Under the pieces are notes generated by a model, which searched no databases, had not been told where the DNA came from, and worked only from the letters and a program-made list of their open reading frames with translations. DNA of 45,624 nt from Actinomycetes bacterium (lineage in GTDB: Bacteria; Actinomycetota; Acidimicrobiia; Acidimicrobiales; Acidimicrobiaceae). Location: NCBI GenBank assembly GCA_021819205.1, contig JAKARV010000019.1:1-45624 (forward strand), in the 5' to 3' direction. Every line of letters starts with the position of its first letter. Positions within the stretch are counted from its first letter, which is position 1. The position numbers were made by a program, and so were the translations under genes. Positions 1 to 6,602 of this stretch are shown piece by piece.

Positions 1-1480
1 ATCTGCTCACCGCTCGGCTCATCGGTTGGGCGGAATCCGATACCCGCTGGGTCCCATCCTCGTCGAGTTCGACGATGCGATCACGGGAAAGGCAGCGCCA
101 GGAACCAAACACCTTGGCGGCAAAATCAGTGTCGATGGCTTTTGTCTCATCAAAGGTGAGTGCGTTGTACTTGTTTGCTATCCCCGCCATGAGTGCCTCG
201 TCTTCGGCGACGATCAACACCTTGTAATCGCTCAAGAGATCAAGATCGACCGATTGACCAAAGCCCAAGCGGTGGAACTCCGGCCCGAAGGTGGCCTCAT
301 CGTCCATCGAATAGAGCGCTGCAGACTTTTCTCCCGCCTTTTGCTTGGAGGCATCGGCATAGATCCTCGGGGTCGCAGTCATGTAGAGACGCTTTCGGGC
401 CCGGAGGAGGGAGGCATCGTGGACTCTTGTAAAGACCGAGGCGTCCTCATCTGCCAAAGTGATTCCGGTTGTCCGATGGGCCTCGTCGCAGATCACGAGG
501 TCGAAGTCGGCCAAGTTCCCCAAGCGCTGGGCATCGATCACCGCCTGGATGGACTGATAGGTGGCAAAGATGACCTTGCGCTCATCTGGACCCACCCGGC
601 TGAGATCTTTGACAAGCGTCGCCGGGTTGGTCGTGGTCACAAAGGCAAGATCCACCGTTCTGATGTCCTCGTTCGCCTTGCCAACTTTCGTGTCCGAACA
701 CACCGCAAATGCCACAAACGGAGTCGAGCTCTCTGCGGTCCACTCCCGCAGGCTTTGACCGATGAGCGAGATCGAGGGGGCGAGGAAGAGCACCGTTCCA
801 CCTGGTGGCGTCGTCTCTTCCATCAGGCGCAAAGAGGTAAAGGTCTTGCCGGTTCCACACGCCATGATGAGCTGACCTCGGTCATGGGTGCGAAAGCCTT
901 CGATGACCCGGTCGATAGCTTCGCGTTGATGGGGGCGAAGATGTTTCTTTGTCGATCGATAAAGAGCGCTTGGCTCCTCCCAGTCGAATCGGCTCCAGTC
1001 GATGGGTGCTTCAGCCAAGTTTGCTCGCCCAATGCGAGTTACTGGAATGGTCTGGTCGCCAATTGCACGTTCGGCATGGGTTGACCAGTGATCGGTAGTG
1101 GTGAAGATGAGGCGGTTGGCAAAGGTCCTCGTTCCATCTCTGGTGAAAAAACTCCGGCCAGAGGCCGTGAAGAACGAGTCGATGTCAGCCTTTGCAACTG
1201 TATGGCTCCCAGAGTAGAACTTGCACTGGATCGCCCAGTACTCGTCGGCATGGGTCCGAGCAACGAGGTCGATTCCAGCATCAGACCCTTCTCGATCGGG
1301 CCATTCGCTCCAGAGCCAGACATTTGCAAGTTGCTCTGCGTACAGCGGATCGGTGAGCAGATACTCCTTGATGAGCCGTTCGAAGGAGTCGCCCTTTGCT
1401 CGTTGTGAAATGCTGGTGAGCTCTAGCTTTCCGAGCAGCGCGTCAATCCCAAACTCCTCCGACCCAGTTGCAAGTTCCAC
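1..1480 (-). CDS. N-terminal part of a helicase-nuclease restriction enzyme (type ISP-like), cut by the window edge
   Basis: An open minus-strand frame runs from a GTG at 1480 to the window edge (493 codons, no stop). A stop codon lies just upstream in frame, and GAGAGGG precedes the GTG. Seen: an Mrr-like PD-(D/E)XK nuclease region (Glu34 in an ERLIKEY helix, Asp71, then Gln85-Cys-Lys87 in QCKF), followed by an SF2 helicase with motif I ACGTGKT (207-213), DEAH (332-335) and TATP (368-371). Nuclease followed by helicase is the N-terminal order of single-chain type ISP restriction-modification enzymes such as LlaGI, whose methyltransferase and target-recognition domains would lie beyond the window. 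That remainder is inferred; a stand-alone Mrr-helicase defence protein is also possible. The plus-strand frames over this gene are shadows. It sits next to csrA and an apparent tRNA integration scar, which suggests an island gene. Confidence 0.82.
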   Translation of the reverse strand, partial: MELATGSEEFGIDALLGKLELTSISQRAKGDSFERLIKEYLLTDPLYAEQLANVWLWSEWPDREGSDAGIDLVARTHADEYWAIQCKFYSGSHTVAKADIDSFFTASGRSFFTRDGTRTFANRLIFTTTDHWSTHAERAIGDQTIPVTRIGRANLAEAPIDWSRFDWEEPSALYRSTKKHLRPHQREAIDRVIEGFRTHDRGQLIMACGTGKTFTSLRLMEETTPPGGTVLFLAPSISLIGQSLREWTAESSTPFVAFAVCSDTKVGKANEDIRTVDLAFVTTTNPATLVKDLSRVGPDERKVIFATYQSIQAVIDAQRLGNLADFDLVICDEAHRTTGITLADEDASVFTRVHDASLLRARKRLYMTATPRIYADASKQKAGEKSAALYSMDDEATFGPEFHRLGFGQSVDLDLLSDYKVLIVAEDEALMAGIANKYNALTFDETKAIDTDFAAKVFGSWRCLSRDRIVELDEDGTQRVSDSAQPMSRAVSR

Positions 1481-1563
1481 AAGCGTTCACCCTCTCTAGC
1501 CTGATCGACAACGGCCCTGGTGTGAGTGTAACATGACCCAAGGACCCAATGAGGGAGGCAAGG

Positions 1564-1743
1564 ATGCTGGTGGTTACGCGCAAGGAAGGCGAAGCGATTC
1601 GAATCGGCGAAAACATCATCGTGATGGTGAGCCTTATCGAAAATGGATCGGTACGACTGGGGGTCGAGGCTCCGAGGGAGATTGCGATTGAGCGGGTCGC
1701 AAAGCCTGAAATTCTCGCCGTTCAATCAACTTCTCAGCTTTGA
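1564..1743 (+). CDS. csrA: CsrA/RsmA translational regulator
   Basis: 59-aa RNA-binding protein with the full CsrA pattern: it begins MLVVTRKEGEAI, then IGENI, and carries the diagnostic VRLGVEAPREIAI near residues 36-48. CsrA dimers bind GGA motifs in mRNA leaders and block or stabilise translation; outside gamma-proteobacteria they commonly control flagellin. The ATG at 1564 is preferred over the one at 1549 because AGGGAGG lies 7 nt before it and homologues start MLV. The gene has no flagellar neighbour: the restriction enzyme diverges from it on the left, and IS/tRNA debris follows. A csrA away from flagellar genes and inside an apparent tRNA-bordered island suggests acquisition by transfer (inference). 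Confidence 0.93.
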   Translation: MLVVTRKEGEAIRIGENIIVMVSLIENGSVRLGVEAPREIAIERVAKPEILAVQSTSQL

Positions 1744-1749
1744 CACCAG

Positions 1750-1766
1750 TTGGGTTTTACCCAACA
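1750..1766 (+). terminator. Weak hairpin after csrA
   Basis: GTTGGG and CCCAAC form a 6-bp stem around a TTTTA loop, 7 nt after the csrA stop and followed by ATTTTCG. The position suits a terminator, but the stem is short and the T-tract poor. Confidence 0.4.
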
Positions 1767-1784
1767 TTTTCGTCGCAATTTCGA

Positions 1785-1823
1785 ATCCCCAGTTTCACGT
1801 GGTGTTCGTGATCCCCAGTTTCA
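1785..1823. repeat. 13-bp direct repeat pair resembling an IS21-family end
   Basis: ATCCCCAGTTTCA occurs at 1785-1797 and again at 1811-1823, 26 bp apart. Read on the minus strand this gives repeated TGAAACTGGGGAT boxes. Multiple terminal repeats of this kind, with a CTGGGGAT core, are typical of IS21-family ends where IstA binds. No transposase lies beside it, so it would be an orphan end; an IstA stub is found 3 kb away at 4763-4900. The assignment is from pattern memory, not alignment. Confidence 0.4.
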
Positions 1824-1892
1824 TAGCCTTTGACGTGCTCGTTTAAAACGTGACACAACACGGCGCGACCTGTTAGTACATTTGTGCTTTCA

Positions 1893-1936
1893 CTCATAAT
1901 CCCTTGGTCGTGGGTTCGATCCCCACCGGACCCACC
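1893..1936 (+). other. 3' fragment of a tRNA-Met gene; probable att site of an integrated element
   Basis: Starting exactly in an anticodon loop (CTCATAA, anticodon CAT), the sequence gives a 3' anticodon-stem strand TCCCT, a variable loop, a perfect T arm (GTGGG, loop TTCGATC, CCCAC), an acceptor 3' strand CGGACCC, discriminator A and CC. The 5' half is missing: the bases before the loop cannot pair with TCCCT and there is no D arm. Tyrosine-recombinase elements integrating in tRNA genes leave just such a 3' duplicate at their far end. By that logic the element lies to the left and an intact tRNA-Met with the same 44 nt should sit beyond the window's left edge. Confidence 0.7.
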
Positions 1937-2162
1937 CGATCATGGGGGGGTTCCTCAGCTTCTGCGGGTTGGGGTGCGCAATTCCGGACGCGGAGCGACC
2001 TATCCGGAAGCCCTGAGTGGTCCTCTTAGCCCCGGACACACGAATCCCTGCCAGTTGCACGGGCGCATGAGGAACAGAGGAGCCCTCTCGGGCAAGTTGC
2101 AACCAAGACCACCGGCGCCGTCGGTTGCGTTTGTGGTAAACGAGAACGAGTTTGTGGCTGTC
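1937..2162. other. Non-coding stretch between tRNA fragment and ISL3 remnant
   Basis: I see no supported gene. The frames crossing it have no recognisable domain and read through the tRNA fragment or the transposase remnant. A small imperfect hairpin (GAGCCCTCTCGGGC, near 2088-2101) lies in it. It is best regarded as decayed mobile-element sequence. Confidence 0.4.
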
Positions 2163-2318
2163 CTACTCCACCATGATGGAGTCGAGAACCTTCCGGTAGG
2201 ACTTGCCTGCGTAAAGAAACGCCAGGATGCGGTAGTTCTCGAAGTTGGCAAAGCCAAAGGCCACTCGCTTGAGCAAGTTGGCAAGGCCTTCGGTGGGGAC
2301 GCTGCTGAGCCGATAACG
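2163..2318 (-). pseudogene. C-terminal stub of an ISL3-family transposase
   Basis: The minus frame ends in a recognisable ISL3 transposase C-terminus: PTEGLANLLKRVAFGFANF followed by ENYRILAFLYAGK. Homologues carry PTEAINNLIKRVKRVAFGF followed by NYRIRALLYAGKP, so this copy also appears to have lost a few residues in the LIKRVKR part. About 50 residues of a protein that is normally over 400 aa remain. The DDE catalytic core and the zinc-finger N-terminus are absent, and residues upstream of about 2318 no longer match. It is non-functional. Confidence 0.7.
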
Positions 2319-2390
2319 GCCATGCAATACTGCGGAAGCGGTCAAATGGTCGCACGGAGACGGACGCCAAAACTGCACAAATTTTGCCGA

Positions 2391-2415
2391 GGACCTCCTC
2401 CAACAGAGGAGGTCC
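2391..2415 (+). terminator. 10-bp perfect hairpin, terminator-like
   Basis: GGACCTCCTC and GAGGAGGTCC pair perfectly around a CAACA loop, followed by TTGTGTG. It lies between the ISL3 stub and the secreted-protein gene. It may be an intrinsic terminator or part of a decayed element; there is no strong T-tract. Confidence 0.45.
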
Positions 2416-2566
2416 TTGTGTGAAATGTCGCCTTCTGGCTCGCGGCGTTTTCCCGAGCGGAAATGACCTCTACCATAGGTTTGAGGCCATCGGGTTGATT
2501 CAGTACCAACACCCCGCCTACTTGAAAAACCAATACTTAGAAACCTCGCGCCGTCCTAGCCGAATC

Positions 2567-2606
2567 GCAAGTTGGACTCCTGCCACGTGGCAGGAGTCCA
2601 ACTTGC
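2567..2606. repeat. 40-bp perfect palindrome without spacer
   Basis: Two 20-nt arms are perfect reverse complements meeting at CAC|GTG with no loop (left arm 2567-2586, right arm 2587-2606). It lies 41 bp beyond the stop of the secreted-protein gene (minus strand). A transcript would form a long hairpin, and the DNA could extrude as a cruciform. No T-tract follows on either strand, so an ordinary terminator is not certain. Abutted IS ends or a recombination/regulatory site are alternatives. Confidence 0.8.
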
Positions 2607-2647
2607 AACTCCAACACCCCTGATCGTGCGCCGGGCTAACGATCTTG

Positions 2648-4489
2648 TTACAACGTGGTTGCACTCGCCGCCGCAAAGCCGACCCCGAGGCTGGCGCCAG
2701 AACCTGAAAACGCGGCATTGCCGAAGTTAAACACTCCTCCATCGGCAGCGAACAGCCAGTAACCAGCTCCATCAGGCGTTGCGGCCATTCCAATCACCGG
2801 CTTGTGCAACGGCCTTATTCCGGAGAGCCCGGTCAAGCCGTCGGTGTAAGTGTTCCCGTAGAAGCCGGCATCCCCGAAGTTAAAGATCCCACCGTCAGCC
2901 GCGACCAACCAATACCCTTTCCCATCAGGGGTAGAAGCCATGCCGACTATGGGAGCGGCGAGCCGGTGGCTTCCGGAGAGCCCGGTCAAGCCGTCGGTGT
3001 AAGTGTTCCCGTAGAAGCCGGCATCCCCGAAGTTAAAGATCCCACCGTCAGCCGCGACCAACCAGTACCCTTTCCCATCAGGGGTAGAAGCCATGCCGAC
3101 TATGGGAGCATCGAGGTGAATACCGGCGACATTACCGTAGTTTTGCGCGCTACCTAGCGCGTATACCATTCCGTTGGCGGTAACCTCCCAATAACCCATT
3201 CCCCCTGAGCCGGAAGCGTACGCCATGCCGACCACATTGCCGGCGACGGCAGGCCCTGTTGGGCTGGCAGACAGACCGAATCGCTGCGTTTGCCCATTGC
3301 CACGCACAAACTGATATGCGGAGTATTCCGCACCATTCCCACTCAAGGTGTCGAGGGTTGAGGTGTTGGCATCGTCAAAGTAAACGACAAGTTGTCCCAT
3401 CGCGTTCACCGTGGTCGCCACGCCAAAGAGCGCTCCAGATGCTCCCTGATCCAAAGTTCTGGTAGCAACCTGCATTCCGCTCGTAGTAATCTCCACCAGC
3501 TGGTTGCTACCAGCCCCATCGACAACCAACAGATCACCGTTAACCGGGTTAAGCGCGATCTGCTGCGGCGCATTGAGCGCCCCTCCCTGTGAAATCAACA
3601 CCGGTGCTCCAGGGGTGGCGCTCAGAGCATTCGGAATCGCATAGATGGCGTTGTTAAAGTCGTCGGTTACGTAAAGAGTTCCGTTGCCGGAGTCGTAGAC
3701 CATTCCCTGTGGCCCCGCCGCTGTGCTTGGCGTGATGGGGTTCGCGGACGTATCTGAGGTTGGAAGATTCATCGCGAGTGGCATGTAAGTCGAGTTGAGG
3801 GGCTGCCCATTCGTCGGGCCAGTGGGATTCGGATTGACCCTCCACACTTGACCAGTGTTTCCAGAACTCGTCGCGGAAGCCGATCCGGCATTTGACCAGA
3901 AAAAGGCGCCTGGCGCCGCTGCAGCCCCCCAACTTCCTTCGAAGAGGTTATGATTCACCGTGCCGTTGGGCGAGGTATAAGACGCGGTGGAGTTGTTGAA
4001 GTTCGCGACCATGCCTCCAGTAGTGTTGATCACCGCGTAGCCAGAGGCAGAACCGTCGCTCGCCGAGCCGTAGTAGATCACCCAGACCAAATCATTCACC
4101 GGATTAATGGCGATTCCCACTGGGCCGGCGGTTGGCGACGCAGTCGAATCGTAGAAGGTGCTAGAGCTGCCGGTCGCAGGGTTAATTTGAACAATCGAAA
4201 GACCAGCTCCAAAGGTGCCGGAAGAGTTGTTGAAGTCTACCGCGAGCACGTCTCCAGCAACCAGATTGCCAAGCGTCTTTGGAACCACAGCAAGGCTATA
4301 CGGGTTGGTATCACCATTCGCCGAGTTCGTCGTAGCACCTTGGAAAATGCTCATCTGGGGAAACAGGTTGCCCATCGGCATACCGGCCTGCGCTAATGCA
4401 TTCGGTGGAAGCGCAGCTACTCCTAAAGCGCCAGCCCCGGCACAAACCGCCAGTATCCGCCCAACTCGACTCGCCCGTCCAGCTCTCAT
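2648..4489 (-). CDS. Large secreted beta-propeller protein with C-terminal GYWL..DGG..FGDA repeats
   Basis: 613 aa. The ATG at 4489 is chosen: AGGGAAGG lies about 10 nt upstream and a signal peptide follows directly (basic start, hydrophobic residues about 12-30, cleavage expected after ALA near residue 33). Residues of roughly 40-390 contain repeated glycine/asparagine-rich motifs such as GVAINPVNDLVWV and GMVYDSGNGTLYV, which look like NHL/YncE-type propeller blades. The C-terminus carries at least three repeats of about 51 aa with PIVGMASTPDGKGYWLVAAD and GGIFNFGDAGFYG; two are almost identical in DNA. No catalytic motif is visible. An exported surface protein is the safe reading and its ligand is unknown. 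It shares its repeat module with the gene at 6603-8543, on the other side of an ECF sigma pair. Confidence 0.85.
   Translation of the reverse strand: MRAGRASRVGRILAVCAGAGALGVAALPPNALAQAGMPMGNLFPQMSIFQGATTNSANGDTNPYSLAVVPKTLGNLVAGDVLAVDFNNSSGTFGAGLSIVQINPATGSSSTFYDSTASPTAGPVGIAINPVNDLVWVIYYGSASDGSASGYAVINTTGGMVANFNNSTASYTSPNGTVNHNLFEGSWGAAAAPGAFFWSNAGSASATSSGNTGQVWRVNPNPTGPTNGQPLNSTYMPLAMNLPTSDTSANPITPSTAAGPQGMVYDSGNGTLYVTDDFNNAIYAIPNALSATPGAPVLISQGGALNAPQQIALNPVNGDLLVVDGAGSNQLVEITTSGMQVATRTLDQGASGALFGVATTVNAMGQLVVYFDDANTSTLDTLSGNGAEYSAYQFVRGNGQTQRFGLSASPTGPAVAGNVVGMAYASGSGGMGYWEVTANGMVYALGSAQNYGNVAGIHLDAPIVGMASTPDGKGYWLVAADGGIFNFGDAGFYGNTYTDGLTGLSGSHRLAAPIVGMASTPDGKGYWLVAADGGIFNFGDAGFYGNTYTDGLTGLSGIRPLHKPVIGMAATPDGAGYWLFAADGGVFNFGNAAFSGSGASLGVGFAAASATTL
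2821..3126 (-). repeat. 153-bp in-frame tandem repeat inside the secreted-protein gene
   Basis: The segment beginning at 2821 recurs at 2974 with nearly identical DNA, a period of 153 bp (51 codons); the neighbouring unit is more diverged. Near-identity at synonymous positions points to recent duplication or gene conversion, so copy number may vary between strains. It encodes the FNFGDAGFYGNTYTDGLTG units. Confidence 0.85.
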
Positions 4490-4762
4490 CTTCGACCATC
4501 CTTCCCTAAGGCACAAACCAACAAGTACTACGCACGAACCTCAAAAATCGTTCAATGCCGATACACCTTGCTTGTTCAGCAATCTCCCAGTATTCCCCTT
4601 TCAACCGACTGGCAAACCGCCTTCTCCTCAGCGTGGACAGCCATAAACAGGGTCGTTCCACCGCTTTAGATACACGCCGAGCAGGCATGTCTAAGAAGTC
4701 TGAAGCGGCACCCTCACCCCTGGGTCGAAAGAAACAAAGCATGTCGACGTCGGTCTTCGGCT
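4490..4762. other. Upstream region of the secreted-protein gene
   Basis: There is no supported gene. It should hold the promoter of the minus-strand gene starting at 4489, but I could not pick convincing -35/-10 boxes. An out-of-frame ATG directly after AGGGAAGG (4498-4500) offers an alternative short reading frame that overlaps the signal-peptide region and is probably not used. Confidence 0.35.
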
Positions 4763-4900
4763 CTAGTTCGGCGGATCTGTCGAATGAACTGCTTTAATGA
4801 CGGTGGTCCGAAAAACACCCAGTCTTTCAGCGATGCGAGCGTGGGGTATGCCTTCGGCTGCCAACCTGCGAATAATGGTCCAATCCTCCCAAGTGGTCAC
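4763..4900 (-). pseudogene. IstA N-terminal stub (IS21-family transposase remnant)
   Basis: From a GTG at 4900 the frame encodes 45 residues ending in TAG at 4763. They match the IstA helix-turn-helix: W-E-D-W-T-I-I-R-R-L-A-A-E-G, then IAERLGV, R-T-T-V-I-K-A-V, and DPPN. Intact IstA proteins continue for over 400 residues with a DDE core; nothing after the stop resembles it. Upstream on the minus strand, GACGGTGAAAAGTAAACACC resembles IS21 leader sequence. It is a dead fragment, possibly related to the IS21-like end at 1785-1823. Confidence 0.7.
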
Positions 4901-5124
4901 CTTCCATTACGAGGTGTTTACTTTTCACCGTCGAAAGTGTTCTTGGCCTCAAGGGGTGAGCGCAATGATCGGGGCTATGAGAAGCTAGCCATCGCGCGTG
5001 ACAGGAGCCCCATGACCCCCACTTAACGACCCAGCAGAAAGCGCTGATCTTCCGGCTGCGAAACCAAGGTTGCTTTCGATCACGCCGCGATCGCCACTCG
5101 CGTCGGCAGATAAACTTAAAGTGA
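4901..5124. other. Region upstream of the ECF sigma gene
   Basis: It contains the IS21-like leader adjoining the IstA stub and then the presumed promoter of the sigma gene. I could not identify a convincing ECF-type -35 (GGAAC-like) with a -10, so autoregulation cannot be read from the sequence. The minus-strand frame across this stretch is a shadow. Confidence 0.35.
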
Positions 5125-5706
5125 ATGGCACCGATGCGGCGGCAAACACGAAATCTTGAAGTCCGCCACCTGTCGGATTCTCCAATCGAAAGAACCCCAG
5201 AGTTTTTGGAGGAGGTGTTTGCCGCCCACGGAAAAGCGCTGCGAGCCTTTGCCGACCGCCTCACCGGAGGGGGACCAGAGGCAGAAGATTTGGTCCAGGA
5301 GACCTTTCTTCGCGCGTGGAGACATCCGGCTGCCTTGACAGGATCCTCGGCATCCGCGCGGGCTTGGCTGTTCACGGTGACACGAAACCTGGCTACCGAT
5401 CGCTGGCGCCGTCTCGGTGCCAACTCCATGCAGAGTCTTTCAGCCGACCCAGCTTCAGCCGACGGCACCGGCCCAGATTCGTCCCGCTTCGCAGACCGGG
5501 TTCTCGAAGAAGCCGTAGTATCATTGGCGCTGGACGAGCTTTCATTAGAACACCGGCAGGTCCTTCTCCACGCGATATGGCTTGACGAGTCGGTAGCCCA
5601 GATCGCCTCAAACCTGGGAATCGCTCCTGGAACCGTGAAGTCTCGATTGCATTACGCCTTGAAAGCCCTTCGATTTGCGTTAGAGAGGCTAGGTTACTTG
5701 CCGTGA
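5125..5706 (+). CDS. ECF-family RNA polymerase sigma factor
   Basis: 193 aa. Region 2 spans about residues 28-95 and includes AEDLVQETFLRAWRHP and the DNA-melting/-10-binding segment ARAWLFTVTRNLATDRWR. Region 4 spans about 130-190, with LDELSLEHRQVLLHAIWLDE, then the HTH SVAQIASNLGIAPGTVKSRLHYALKALR. There is no region 3, which defines the ECF class. ATG 5125 gives the longest product; ATG 5134 is close, and a good ribosome site is not obvious for either. The stop overlaps the anti-sigma start by 4 bp, so the pair is translationally coupled. Targets are unknown, but two secreted-protein genes flank the pair. Confidence 0.9.
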   Translation: MAPMRRQTRNLEVRHLSDSPIERTPEFLEEVFAAHGKALRAFADRLTGGGPEAEDLVQETFLRAWRHPAALTGSSASARAWLFTVTRNLATDRWRRLGANSMQSLSADPASADGTGPDSSRFADRVLEEAVVSLALDELSLEHRQVLLHAIWLDESVAQIASNLGIAPGTVKSRLHYALKALRFALERLGYLP

Positions 5707-6332
5707 ATCGGCCCAATCCGACCTGCGACTCTCTCGGAGCCTATGCAGTCGGCGCGCTTTCGGCGACCGAACGGACCGCGATGGAACATCACATCAAGGC
5801 TTGCGATAGCTGTCAGGCTGAATTGATTGTCATCACTCCCCTGCCCGCACTTCTGCGCCGGCTGCCACCACCTTCTCTTGTCGAGAGCGGCGCCAATTCA
5901 ACAGATTCGGTCCAAACTCGCGTCTTGATGGGCGTTAATCGGCTGCGTCGCCGCCGCATCCAAACCCGGCTCGCGCTAACGGCTGCCGCTGTAATCGTCG
6001 CCGCGGTCGGCGTGGATTTGACCCATACTTCTCCACAAGTGGCCTCCCCAACCCGCCTTATTGCCTTGCGAGGTCCCGCCGCCCGTGGCGAAGCCGACCT
6101 GGAGGCGCGGCCGTGGGGCACGCAGATTGTGCTGCAGGCAAACGGGCTGCCCGCAGGCGCCCAACTTACCGCGGAAGTCGTCGGCCCGGAGGGTTCCCAC
6201 ACAGTCGGCTCGTGGCGGACCCCGTCAGACGGACACGTGCTCGTCGATCTGGCCACAGGAGTAGGTCCTAAGGCCGTGCTACGCCTCGTCGTCACCAAAA
6301 CCAACACCCATCAGATCGTCCTCACCAACTGA
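5703..6332 (+). CDS. Membrane-anchored zinc-finger anti-sigma factor
   Basis: 209 aa, GTG start inside the sigma stop (GTGA). The N-terminal anti-sigma domain has the ZAS/zf-HC2 pattern: MEHHIKACDSCQAE, with His30, Cys34 and Cys37. One membrane helix follows at about 89-104 (LALTAAAVIVAAVGVD), then an outside domain of about 100 residues with a WGTQIVLQANGLPAG segment like the RskA/anti-sigma-K C-terminal domain. By family it should hold the ECF sigma inactive at the membrane until an outside signal triggers proteolysis. Coupling to the upstream sigma gene supports the pairing. The signal cannot be inferred. Confidence 0.88.
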   Translation: MNRPNPTCDSLGAYAVGALSATERTAMEHHIKACDSCQAELIVITPLPALLRRLPPPSLVESGANSTDSVQTRVLMGVNRLRRRRIQTRLALTAAAVIVAAVGVDLTHTSPQVASPTRLIALRGPAARGEADLEARPWGTQIVLQANGLPAGAQLTAEVVGPEGSHTVGSWRTPSDGHVLVDLATGVGPKAVLRLVVTKTNTHQIVLTN

Positions 6333-6536
6333 TTCGATTTGGACGCGATTCACGGGCCAAGGACAACCATCCGGCTCCGCCTGCCAATACCCATAGCAAC
6401 GGTCACTATTTTTCACCAATACCGACATGTTCATCGAGGATCGTGGCCGCGCGCGGTGCCGTGCCAACTTGCATCGTTTGTACGAGTATTCGCCTCTCAG
6501 TCCAACCGGCCGATCTCATACGCTAGCCACCGTCAA

Positions 6537-6569
6537 GACCGGGGCGGATCTGTCGAACTCGCCCCGGTC
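6537..6569. terminator. GC-rich hairpin between convergent genes
   Basis: GACCGGGGCG and CGCCCCGGTC form a perfect 10-bp stem around a 13-nt loop, between the anti-sigma stop (plus) and the stop of the minus-strand secreted-protein gene. The position fits a bidirectional terminator; neither side has a real T-tract. Confidence 0.5.
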
Positions 6570-6602
6570 CCGATCTTGACAACTCAGTCCCAGCTTGCCG
6601 TG

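Noticed and set aside
26-1084. 352-aa plus-strand frame at the left edge
   Set aside because: It lies antisense to the helicase-nuclease gene, whose minus frame shows clear catalytic motifs; the plus frame has no recognisable domain.
2821-3126. Regular direct repeats that could suggest CRISPR or a DNA repeat array
   Set aside because: The period is 153 bp, the units are in frame and encode the GYWLV/FGDA protein repeats; there are no short repeats with unique spacers.
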